Of a DNA stretch of 64,000 bases, positions 8,969 through 16,592 are shown piece by piece. The DNA is taken from assembly GCF_000152825.2 (NCBI RefSeq), contig NC_014414.1, positions 310,001-374,000 on the forward strand. The letters run 5' to 3'. Made by a program: the position numbers and the translations under genes. Origin of the DNA: Parvularcula bermudensis HTCC2503 (GTDB taxonomy: Bacteria > Pseudomonadota > Alphaproteobacteria > Caulobacterales > Parvularculaceae). How positions within the stretch are numbered: the stretch's first letter is position 1; each line of letters begins with the position of its first letter. Under the pieces are notes generated by a model that searched no databases, was not told the origin of the DNA, and worked only from the letters and a program-made list of their open reading frames with translations.

Positions 8969-9600
8969 CAGTCTGCCGGAAAGGCGGGCGCACGGCCGAG
9001 GGCATCACGCAACAGGTTGGCGGTTTCGTAGAGCGGAAGCCCGACAACCCCGGAATAGCTTCCGACGATCTGGATAATGAAGGCGGCAAAGGCACCCTGA
9101 ATGGCATATCCCCCCGCCTTTCCCGACCATTGATGACTGTCGAGATAAAGGTCGATTTCTGTGTGGCTGAGGGTTTTGACCTTGACCCGCGTTTCTACGA
9201 TCCGGGTTCTGATCTTTTCGCGGTTGGCCCCTGCACAGGCCATCCCCGTATAAACACGGTGCGATCGGCCGGAGAGGAGCGACAAACACGTGGCCGCCTC
9301 GTCGCGGGTTTCGGCCTTCGGTAAGATCCGCCTTCCCGCCGCCACGACGGTGTCACCACTGACCACCACATCCCCGGGATAGCGGTCGGCCACCACCATC
9401 GCCTTTTCCTCGGCCAGCCGCCCCGCCAAGAGCCGCGGCAACTCATCCTCCCGCGGGGTTTCATCGATATCGGCGGGATGGATCTCGTCGGGAGGATACC
9501 CAATTTGCGTCAGCAACGCCCGACGCCGTGCCGACCCGCTCGCCAAGATCAGGCGCGGACCCGCCTTACTTTGCGTGTCGTTCGACCCCGTTTCTGACAT
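8968..9600 (-). CDS. maf: Maf family nucleotide pyrophosphatase
   Basis: Predicted nucleoside-triphosphate pyrophosphatase of 210 residues. Maf proteins hydrolyse non-canonical or modified nucleotides such as m7GTP, dTTP or UTP. The N-terminal LILASGSARRRALL is the substrate-binding signature, VVSGDTVVAAGRRILPKA carries the catalytic aspartate, and GGYAIQGAFAAFI matches the C-terminal block. It sits between infA and rng, as is usual in this group. Which subfamily (YhdE- or YceF-like) cannot be settled by eye. Confidence 0.92.
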   Translation of the reverse strand: MSETGSNDTQSKAGPRLILASGSARRRALLTQIGYPPDEIHPADIDETPREDELPRLLAGRLAEEKAMVVADRYPGDVVVSGDTVVAAGRRILPKAETRDEAATCLSLLSGRSHRVYTGMACAGANREKIRTRIVETRVKVKTLSHTEIDLYLDSHQWSGKAGGYAIQGAFAAFIIQIVGSYSGVVGLPLYETANLLRDALGRAPAFPAD

Positions 9601-9623
9601 GGGCTCTCCGCTCCCCGCGGCCC

Positions 9624-9842
9624 CTACTTAAAGCGGTAGGTGATACGCCCCTTGGATAGATCATAGGGGCTCATCTCAACTAGCACCTTATCGCCAGCGA
9701 GAACGCGGATTCGATTCTTCCGCATTTTTCCCGCCGTGTGAGCAATGATCTCATGGTCATTGTCGAGTTTCACGCGGAAATTCGCGTTCGGCAACAATTC
9801 CTCAACCGTGCCCTGAAACTCGAGAAGCTCTTCCTTCGCCAT
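9624..9842 (-). CDS. infA: Translation initiation factor IF-1
   Basis: Full-length IF-1 of 72 residues, an OB-fold protein that occupies the ribosomal A site during initiation. Diagnostic stretches are [39 protein letters not shown] and [13 protein letters not shown]. It is followed 23 bases later by maf and preceded by the phosphatase gene. No doubt about identity. Confidence 0.98.
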   Translation of the reverse strand: MAKEELLEFQGTVEELLPNANFRVKLDNDHEIIAHTAGKMRKNRIRVLAGDKVLVEMSPYDLSKGRITYRFK

Positions 9843-9894
9843 GCAGATCCTTTACCAAAATGAAGAAGGCATTTGCCCCTCCGCTCCGCAAAGG

Positions 9895-10332
9895 TCAAGA
9901 AGCAGGACTGATGGCGGTCGTCGATTGAAACTCAGAATTGATCCGCTCGGCCAAACAATCCCGGCAGAGGCGATAGGCCCGGCGCAACTCTTCGTCGCCG
10001 CCGCGTATATCGGTGGGGTTATCGATTTCCCAGTAGCTCACATTCCCTGACAACCGGCGTGCCTCCGCCGCCGCCTCGGGCGACAGCGCGATCACGCGGT
10101 CAAACTCGGCCAAGTCGACATCCGCAAAGGTCTGAGGGGGCCGTTGCGGGACGGGGAGATCATTTTCGAGCAGCACTTCGGCGACGAAGGGGTCCAGCAT
10201 CCCTTCATACACGCCGCAGCTTTCGACCCGCGTCCCGGGGCCAAGCAGCCGCCGGGCCAGGGCCTCTGCGATCGGCGAGCGGACCGAATTCATATTACAC
10301 GCAAACAGGATCGAACGCGTCGCTTTCCCCAT
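9895..10332 (-). CDS. Low-molecular-weight protein tyrosine phosphatase family
   Basis: A 145-residue protein with the CX5R phosphate-binding loop ACNMNSVRSP (Cys12, Arg18) at the N-terminus. The likely general-acid aspartate is in WEIDNPTD around 104-108. The arsenate reductase branch shares the same fold, and AVLLEND-type sequence does not separate the two. It begins two bases after the UPF0262 stop and is part of the conserved hisD-UPF0262-phosphatase-infA order. It most likely dephosphorylates a protein substrate, but no kinase partner is nearby. Confidence 0.85.
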   Translation of the reverse strand: MGKATRSILFACNMNSVRSPIAEALARRLLGPGTRVESCGVYEGMLDPFVAEVLLENDLPVPQRPPQTFADVDLAEFDRVIALSPEAAAEARRLSGNVSYWEIDNPTDIRGGDEELRRAYRLCRDCLAERINSEFQSTTAISPAS

Positions 10333-10334
10333 CT

Positions 10335-10823
10335 TCAGCGGTCTCCCCTGCTCGACGCCCGAAGCGAGATACTGCAGATCAGCGTAAACAGCCGGCGGGC
10401 CGTATCGAAATCCGTCGAGATCTTTCCTTCAAGGCGCTTTTGTAACAGCTCGGTGGCTTCATTGTGGACCGAGCGCCGCGCCATATCCACCGTTTCGAGC
10501 TTTTCGGGCATCGCGGCCCGGATCGCATCGTAATAGGTTTCACAGAGCATGAAATAGTCTTTGATCAACCGCCGAAAGGGGGTCATCGACAGATGGTGCT
10601 GGATCAGGGGGTCCCCCGCTTCGGTACTGACATCGAACACCAATCGGCCGTTCTGCTCAAACAATTTCAGGCGGTAAGGGCCTTTATCCTCCCCCCCGAC
10701 CGGCGCGAAGCGATTCTCCTCAAGCAGATCATGCATGGCAACTTTGCGCTCATGATCGACCTCCGAAGAGCGTGCCCCGAGGGAACCTTCATCAATATCG
10801 ATGGCGACGAGCCGTTCGGTCAT
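10335..10823 (-). CDS. UPF0262 family protein
   Basis: A 162-residue soluble protein of a family almost limited to Alphaproteobacteria and normally found beside hisD. Recognisable blocks are HERKVAMHDLLEENRFAP, GPYRLKLFEQNGRLVFDV and LIKDYFMLCETYYDAI. It lacks a signal peptide and membrane segments. Function is unknown; conserved position between hisD and the phosphatase suggests co-transcription rather than a histidine role. Confidence 0.88.
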   Translation of the reverse strand: MTERLVAIDIDEGSLGARSSEVDHERKVAMHDLLEENRFAPVGGEDKGPYRLKLFEQNGRLVFDVSTEAGDPLIQHHLSMTPFRRLIKDYFMLCETYYDAIRAAMPEKLETVDMARRSVHNEATELLQKRLEGKISTDFDTARRLFTLICSISLRASSRGDR

Positions 10824-10900
10824 CTTGATCCGTCGTTCAATTGAACCTGTCCTTGCGCCAGTTTCCCCCGCCTGTGAAGCCGGAGGGCCTGTCCATGGCG

Positions 10901-12199
10901 CTATTGGCCACGATCCTCAAGCCGTTGTCTCACGCTCTCACCATGGGCCCAGAGCCCTTCCTTCTCCGCAAGGGTCATGGCCAGCGGCCCGATCACCTCG
11001 AGGCTCTCCGCAGAACATCCGATCAGACTGGAACGCTTCAGAAAATCGGCCACCGACAGCCCAGAAGAAAAGCGCGCGGCCCGGGCCGTCGGCAGAACAT
11101 GGTTCGGCCCGGCGACATAATCCCCCACCGCTTCTGGGGTATGCCTGCCGAGGAAAATGGCCCCGGCATGGCGGATCGAGGGGAGGAGGTCCTCCGGCTT
11201 GTCGACGGCCAGTTCAAGATGTTCCGGTGCCAGACGGTTGACCACCTCCATGCCGTCACCCCCAAGACGCCGTACCACGATCAAAGCGGAATTCTGTTCC
11301 CAGGCCCGGCGCGTGATCGCTTCCCGCGGAGAGACAGCGAGCAAGTCTTCCGCCGCCCCCTCCACAGCATCGGCAAAGGCCGCATCGTCGGTAATCAATA
11401 TGCTCTGCGAGGAAGGGTCGTGCTCCGCCTGGCTGAGGAGGTCCGCTGCCACCCAAGGGGCGGGCGATCGATTATCGGAGACCACGACGATTTCGGAAGG
11501 ACCGGCGATGGAATCGATCCCGACATGGCCGAACACCTCTCGCTTCGCTGCGGCAACATAGGCATTGCCGGGCCCGACGATTTTGTCCACCGACGCGATG
11601 GTCTCGGTCCCATAGGCGAGAGCCGCCACGGCCTGCGCGCCGCCAATCCGATAAATTTCCTCGATACCGCAAATCCGCGCCGCCGCCATGACGAGGGGAT
11701 TGATCTGGCCGTCAGGGGTCGGCACCACCATGACCATCCGCGGCACAGCCGCCACCCTCGGCGGAATCGCGTTCATCAGAACACTTGAGGGATAGCTCGC
11801 AAGCCCCCCAGGCACATAAAGCCCCACGGCCTCGAGAGGCGTCCAGCGCCACCCGAGGGTGACACCTTCTTCATCCGTGTACAGTTCGTCATCGGGCATT
11901 TGCTTGCGATGATAGGTCTCGATCCGCGCGGCTGCCGCTTCGAGCGCCGCCACCGCCTCGGGAGAGGCACGATCGGCCGCCGCGTCCCGCTCGGCAACGG
12001 ATATCGCAAGACTGTCCGCCTCGTGACTGTCAAACCGCCGGGTCAGGTCGCGTAACGCGCCGTCGCCCTCCTTGATCACCTGCTGGATAATCCCCCTCAC
12101 CGCCTCGGCAACCGCTGGGGACGCCTCTTGCTTGCGGCTGAGAAGGGTCGTGAGTTGCCCGTCGAAATCGGCGGCGGCGGTGGTCAAACGCTGGACCAT
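10901..12199 (-). CDS. hisD: Histidinol dehydrogenase
   Basis: Zinc enzyme of 432 residues catalysing the last two steps of histidine synthesis, L-histidinol to L-histidine with NAD. Motifs: GLYVPGGLASYPSSVLMN, VDKIVGPGNAYVAAAKREVF, SQAEHDPSSQSILIT with zinc ligands, and RLAPEHLELAVDKP. The ATG follows the DUF2948 stop with no gap (TGAATG), so translation is coupled. The other histidine gene in the window, hisG, lies about 3.4 kb away in a separate unit. Confidence 0.97.
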   Translation of the reverse strand: MVQRLTTAAADFDGQLTTLLSRKQEASPAVAEAVRGIIQQVIKEGDGALRDLTRRFDSHEADSLAISVAERDAAADRASPEAVAALEAAAARIETYHRKQMPDDELYTDEEGVTLGWRWTPLEAVGLYVPGGLASYPSSVLMNAIPPRVAAVPRMVMVVPTPDGQINPLVMAAARICGIEEIYRIGGAQAVAALAYGTETIASVDKIVGPGNAYVAAAKREVFGHVGIDSIAGPSEIVVVSDNRSPAPWVAADLLSQAEHDPSSQSILITDDAAFADAVEGAAEDLLAVSPREAITRRAWEQNSALIVVRRLGGDGMEVVNRLAPEHLELAVDKPEDLLPSIRHAGAIFLGRHTPEAVGDYVAGPNHVLPTARAARFSSGLSVADFLKRSSLIGCSAESLEVIGPLAMTLAEKEGLWAHGESVRQRLEDRGQ

Positions 12200-12649
12200 T
12201 CACCCCTCCTCATGGTTGGGTTTGTGCTTGGTCCGCCACGGGGCCGACAGGTCCTTCAGCGTGATATTGATCGCTTCGACATCGAGGGCGACGGTCCCGC
12301 CGCCGGCAAAATCCAAGGACACGGTGCCGCCATTCTCATCGCCGTCATAGCCGACGCGCAATAGGGCGAGAACGCCGGTCGCCCGATCCGCCGGCAGACC
12401 GCGGGTCCGCACCCTCACCACATCATCTATGTGAAGGCCGGTCCGGACACGATGAAAGGGGCCGCGGCGGCGGCGCACGCCCTCCTCCCATAAAAAGCGG
12501 TTCGCCACCCAGACGAACCGGCGCTCCGCCGGAAGATAGGCCGTATCCGCCAGGCGACCTGCGGCATCCTGAAGGATACTCGAGACCACCTCCAGATCCT
12601 CCCGGTCAGCGGCCATCAGGGCGAGAGGTGTATGGGAAACACGTGTCAT
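12200..12649 (-). CDS. DUF2948 family protein
   Basis: Uncharacterised alphaproteobacterial protein of about 149 residues that is routinely encoded between murA and hisD. Recognised by LALMAADREDLEVVSSILQDA and ERRFVWVANRFLWEEG, with GGGTVALDVEAINITLKDLS near the end. ATG 12649 is chosen because the next upstream start is a TTG at 12679 without a clear binding site. No catalytic motif, signal peptide or membrane segment is visible. The role is unknown. Confidence 0.83.
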   Translation of the reverse strand: MTRVSHTPLALMAADREDLEVVSSILQDAAGRLADTAYLPAERRFVWVANRFLWEEGVRRRRGPFHRVRTGLHIDDVVRVRTRGLPADRATGVLALLRVGYDGDENGGTVSLDFAGGGTVALDVEAINITLKDLSAPWRTKHKPNHEEG

Positions 12650-12718
12650 AGAGCGCTCACATAGGGTGTCCTGGCCCAAGGGGAAATGGGGCCGCTTCGC
12701 AGGCGCGCGAATAGCCCG

Positions 12719-13984
12719 CTAGTCGGGAACAGCCACGCGCTCGACCAGGGCCCCGACGGCCCTCAATTTTTCGTCGAGGCGCTCAAATCCTCTGTCGAGA
12801 TGATAGAGCCTGGACAAAAGGGTCTGTCCCTCCGCCGCGAGGCCCGCAACGATGAGGGACATCGACGCCCGCAGATCGGTGGCCATTACCGGCGCCCCCT
12901 TCAGAACCGGCTTGCCCCGCACGGTCGCCTGCTGCCCATCCACCCGGATATCGGCGCCCAGGCGCATCAGCTCAGGGACGTGCATGAAGCGATTTTCGAA
13001 CACTGTTTCGCGGATCACGCTGGTCCCGTCGGCGAGGGCCATTAACGCCATATACTGCGCCTGAAGATCGGTGGGGAAACCGGGAAAGGGTTCGGTGCGG
13101 ATATCCGTTCCCACCGTCGGCCGGCCCCATTTTTTCACCCGAACGCCCCCCTCTTCCTCGCTGAGGGACAGTCCCGCATCCAACAGAACCCCTTTGGCCG
13201 CCCCGAGGAGATCAAGGCGCCCCCCTTCAAGCAGAAGCTCGCCGCCGACCGCGCCGACCGCCATCGCATAAGAGCCCATCTCCACCCGATCGGGCACGAC
13301 GCGATGGGTGCCGCCCGAAAGGCGATCCACGCCGGTGATCTTGATCGTCGACGTACCATCGCCCTCGATCTTTGCCCCCATCATGCGCAGACATTCGGCG
13401 ATATCGACGATCTCAGGCTCGCGCGCGGCATTCTCCAGAATGGTTTCGCCCTTTGCCAGGGTCGCCGTCATCATGGTGTGTTCGGTGGCACCGACCGATA
13501 CGAAGGGAAACGTAATGCTTGCCCCCCGCAATCCTCGCTCGGCAGAGGCGAGCACATAGCCTTCGTCGAGGTCGATCTCCGCCCCAAGGGCCTCAAGGGC
13601 CTTCAAATGCTGGTCCACAGGGCGGGCGCCGATCGCGCACCCGCCGGGCAGCGACACTTTCGCCTTTCCCTCTCGCGCCAGGAGGGGACCGAGGACGTTA
13701 AAACTCGCCCGCATCTTCCTCACGATATCATAGGGCGCCAAGGTCGACCGCAGGGTCTCCGCCGTCAGATGAAGCGTCGTCCCCCCCCCCGAAATCGCAA
13801 CACCGAGGTGATCGAGGAGCACCATCAATTGGCGGACATCCGCCAAAGAGGGCACATTCTCAAGCGTCAGGCACTCCTCGGTCAGAAGGCTCGCCACCAT
13901 CACCTTGAGCGCAGAGTTCTTCGCGCCCGACACGGGCAGAACCCCATAGAGTTCCCGCCCTCCGATGATTGCGAGCTTGTCCAT
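12719..13984 (-). CDS. murA: UDP-N-acetylglucosamine 1-carboxyvinyltransferase
   Basis: First committed enzyme of peptidoglycan synthesis; transfers enolpyruvate from PEP to UDP-GlcNAc. The 421-residue length is standard. [11 protein letters not shown] lies near the N-terminus, and the active-site Cys116 is in [13 protein letters not shown], so fosfomycin sensitivity of the enzyme would be expected. [12 protein letters not shown] and [12 protein letters not shown] complete the signature. It appears to lead the long minus-strand block reaching to the two-component genes. Confidence 0.97.
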   Translation of the reverse strand: MDKLAIIGGRELYGVLPVSGAKNSALKVMVASLLTEECLTLENVPSLADVRQLMVLLDHLGVAISGGGTTLHLTAETLRSTLAPYDIVRKMRASFNVLGPLLAREGKAKVSLPGGCAIGARPVDQHLKALEALGAEIDLDEGYVLASAERGLRGASITFPFVSVGATEHTMMTATLAKGETILENAAREPEIVDIAECLRMMGAKIEGDGTSTIKITGVDRLSGGTHRVVPDRVEMGSYAMAVGAVGGELLLEGGRLDLLGAAKGVLLDAGLSLSEEEGGVRVKKWGRPTVGTDIRTEPFPGFPTDLQAQYMALMALADGTSVIRETVFENRFMHVPELMRLGADIRVDGQQATVRGKPVLKGAPVMATDLRASMSLIVAGLAAEGQTLLSRLYHLDRGFERLDEKLRAVGALVERVAVPD

Positions 13985-14007
13985 TAGCGATTTCCTTTAC
14001 TGGTGAT

Positions 14008-14148
14008 CTAGGCCTCGTCCTTCCGGGACTTGGCGGCGCTTTTCCGGCGACGGAGATTCTCCCGGAGGGCCTCAGCCAGACGCGCCTCGCGCGGGGTCTC
14101 TTTACGCGGAGCACGAGGGGATGTCGGATGCGCCGGATCGTCGGTCAT
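14008..14148 (-). CDS. Small basic protein upstream of murA
   Basis: A 46-residue reading frame, MTDDPAHPTS at the start and SRKDEA at the end. The second half is strongly basic and helical (REARLAEALRENLRRRKSAA). It ends 23 bases before the murA start on the same strand. Short proteins of this REARL...NLRRRK type sit beside murA in other alphaproteobacteria, as far as I recall, which supports a real gene. It could bind nucleic acid or an acidic partner; no known function. Confidence 0.65.
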   Translation of the reverse strand: MTDDPAHPTSPRAPRKETPREARLAEALRENLRRRKSAAKSRKDEA

Positions 14149-14293
14149 GGGCGAGGCATGTAGTCGTTCCCGCCCGGGCTTGTACAGGGAGGTCGTGGGG
14201 CCATCCTGCGGCGAAAAAAGGGCCCCCCCTCCGCCTTGAGTCGATGAGGAGAAATGGTGCCCGGTGAGGCCGTTTGCTTGACCCCGGAGTCAA

Positions 14294-14336
14294 ACGCGCG
14301 ACTGCGCGTCGACCGGCCAGGCCGCCGATCGGCGGC
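14294..14336. repeat. Strong inverted repeats downstream of tRNA-Thr
   Basis: ACGCGC/GCGCGT (14294-14299 and 14304-14309) form a 6-bp hairpin, and GCCGCCGATCGGCGGC (14321-14336) is a perfect 16-bp palindrome. Both lie in the 223 bp between the tRNA and the small basic gene. They could stop or stabilise the tRNA transcript. No reading frame fits this stretch. Confidence 0.4.
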
Positions 14337-14371
14337 GTGAGCGAAGCGAGCGGCCGAAAGAGCAAGAAAAA

Positions 14372-14446
<75 letters not shown>

Positions 14447-14671
14447 AAAACAAATGAAATCAAAAACTTATGATTCCGCTTTCATCCATGTCCGGCGCAC
14501 ATTCCGGGACATAGCCCAGCCCCAGCGCCGCAGTGAAGGGGCCGCATAGCGCCTGGCGAATAGCGTGCAAAGTGTTTTCTCGCTGGTCCCTGACCCGATC
14601 GCCCCCGGCATGGGGCTCCTTGCTGTGCGCCTATCTTGCCATAGCGACGGCCCTTCTCAAGTGAGACCAAT

Positions 14672-15442
14672 CTAATGCGGCGCGGGAGAAGACGGCACCC
14701 CGGAAGCGACGGAGGACACCTCTTCGGTCAATAGGGTAGAGCCGGCCCTTATTGGCCGAACCAGGCGCAGGCGCCGCACGATGACCTCCGCGGCCACCAA
14801 ATGCACAATGAAGGTCACCCCAATGATGATCCCATAGGCGAGGGGCCACTCAAACTGTGCCCAACGGTTAAGCCCAAATCCGATGGTGGCCCCGATGAGG
14901 GCTCGTGCCGTCACCACCATCATCAAATAAACATAACTCCGGATCACCCAGCGGGCATGGGCCATGACATCGCCCTTGACGATATAGGTGACGGCAAGAA
15001 CCGCCGCCCCTCCCCAGGCCAATGCCCCAAGCGTATAAAGCAGGCTGGTCAGCCAGAAGGTGTAATAGAGGTGCCAGGCCAGAATGAAGGCCGTCGCCGC
15101 GCCCATCAGACAAGCGGCGATATATCCACGCCCCAATAAGGCGTGCCAGCGGCGGACCTGTCCCGTCCACAGCGCATAGATCTGGACGGCGCCGATGGTG
15201 ACCGCCGCAACGCCGCACAGCCCATGGGTGTAGAGGATGAGATTAGGGTGCGTGGCCATCACGTCGAGGGCCTTTGCCGTGTCATTGATGAGTGGAAATG
15301 ACGTCGGCGGCGTTGCCGCGCTATATCCGAGAATATAGAAGACGACCCGCCACACCTCATAAAGCCCTATGAGGAGCAGAGCCGAGAGCGCAGCCTTCGG
15401 CGCGATTCTGTACCTTGCCAACACTTGACCAGCCATCCTCAT
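14672..15442 (-). CDS. DUF2306 integral membrane protein
   Basis: A 256-residue multi-pass membrane protein with about seven hydrophobic helices, starting ALSALLLIGLYEVWRVVFYI. The arrangement of histidines in THGLCGVAAVTIGAVQ, RRWHALLGRGYI and HARWVIRSYVY fits DUF2306, a family with unknown role; the pattern is compatible with heme binding but this is a guess. Starts at 15442 or 15436 are both possible. It stands alone, with hisG upstream and the tRNA downstream. Confidence 0.75.
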   Translation of the reverse strand: MRMAGQVLARYRIAPKAALSALLLIGLYEVWRVVFYILGYSAATPPTSFPLINDTAKALDVMATHPNLILYTHGLCGVAAVTIGAVQIYALWTGQVRRWHALLGRGYIAACLMGAATAFILAWHLYYTFWLTSLLYTLGALAWGGAAVLAVTYIVKGDVMAHARWVIRSYVYLMMVVTARALIGATIGFGLNRWAQFEWPLAYGIIIGVTFIVHLVAAEVIVRRLRLVRPIRAGSTLLTEEVSSVASGVPSSPAPH

Positions 15443-15531
15443 TGACTGGGCGCTTCCCCCGAGATCGGGTGTCCTAACGCCCCCCTAATCCCAGCAATAA
15501 GTGTGCTCAGCAGTCGCACCTCCTGCAAGCA

Positions 15532-15546
15532 TTAACTACATTTTAT
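15532..15546. promoter_or_regulatory. CtrA-like site TTAA-N7-TTAT
   Basis: TTAA (15532-15535), seven bases, TTAT (15543-15546), one mismatch from the CtrA consensus TTAA-N7-TTAA. It lies about 90 bp upstream of the DUF2306 start in an AT-rich gap, where chance matches are easy. Confidence 0.25.
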
Positions 15547-15570
15547 CTATTTTTGTTTTCTGCGAGTGTG

Positions 15571-16482
15571 TCAGCTAAGCATCTTATCGATATCGAGAAC
15601 GAGAATAGCGCTGGCACCGAGGCCCTTTAATTCCTCAAGCTGGTCCCAGAGCACTTCTTCTTTACAGACGACATGGATGGCGACCATTTCCTCCGACCCC
15701 GCAAGGGCCAGAATGGTTGGCGCGTCCTTGCCCGGCAGCACCTTGCGGATGTCGGCGATGGCCGAGCGCGGGGCGTTCATCATCACGTATTTGGCATCCC
15801 GCGAGGCCATAGCCGCCGCCATGCGCGCCGCAAGATCATCGATAAGGGCGCTTTTTTCCTGCGGCGCATCGGGGCGCGCAATCAGCAGGGCTTGCGACGA
15901 AAAGATGGTCTCGGCCACTTTCAGGCCATTTTGGTCAAGGGTCGTGCCGGTCTGAACGATATCGCAGATGGCATGGGCATGGCCGAGGCGCGGGGCGATT
16001 TCGTGCGCCCCGTGCATCATCACGATCTCGACGTCCTCAACGCCCTTTTTCCGCAACCAGTCCGCCGTGAGGTGAGGATAGGACGTCGCAATCCGCTTTC
16101 CCCGGAAGTAGCTCGGCCCTGGATAGGCCACGCCAGTCTCGACCGCGATGCAGAGGCGGCAGCGGGAAAATCCCAGCTCCTTTATCACGGCAGCCGACCG
16201 ATCGGCCCGGTCGAGTTGATCCTCGCTATAGACATTGGCGCCAACGATCCCCGCATCCGCAGCCCCGCTGGCGACGAGTTCGGGAATGTCGTCGTCGCGG
16301 ACCAACAACACATCGATCGGCAATTCTCTGATCCGGGCAAAGAGTTGGGATTTCCCAAACCGCACCTTGAGGCCACACTGGGCAAGAAGTTCGAAAGTGG
16401 AGTCGGCGAGGCGGCCCTTCTTTTGAACGGCCAGCCGAATCCTCGTCTCATCGATTGGGGGAGAAGTATCATCCATCATCAT
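15571..16482 (-). CDS. hisG: ATP phosphoribosyltransferase, long (regulatory) form
   Basis: First enzyme of histidine synthesis, joining ATP and PRPP. The 303-residue length and a C-terminal domain (about 225-303) with SRDAKYVMMNAPRSAI, AGSEEMVAIHVVCKEE and LKGLGASAILVLDI mark the long form, which binds histidine for feedback control and does not need HisZ. The catalytic part has RLAVQKKGRLADSTFELL, DAGIVGANVY and CDIVQTGTTLDQNGL. Many alphaproteobacteria instead use the short form with HisZ, so the long form here is notable. Three consecutive methionines leave the exact start open. Confidence 0.94.
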   Translation of the reverse strand: MMMDDTSPPIDETRIRLAVQKKGRLADSTFELLAQCGLKVRFGKSQLFARIRELPIDVLLVRDDDIPELVASGAADAGIVGANVYSEDQLDRADRSAAVIKELGFSRCRLCIAVETGVAYPGPSYFRGKRIATSYPHLTADWLRKKGVEDVEIVMMHGAHEIAPRLGHAHAICDIVQTGTTLDQNGLKVAETIFSSQALLIARPDAPQEKSALIDDLAARMAAAMASRDAKYVMMNAPRSAIADIRKVLPGKDAPTILALAGSEEMVAIHVVCKEEVLWDQLEELKGLGASAILVLDIDKMLS

Positions 16483-16592
16483 GCTCGGGCGCTTATGCGG
16501 GCCGTGCGATCACGGCAAGCTTCCTGCCTCTTCCCCTCCGCGTCCGAGCCGCTAGGGTCGAACAATTCGTCAAGTACCCAAGGAATACTGCC

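Noticed and set aside
16455-16592. Longer start for the M13 peptidase
   Set aside because: It would overlap hisG and would place 46 residues before the signal peptide and lipobox.
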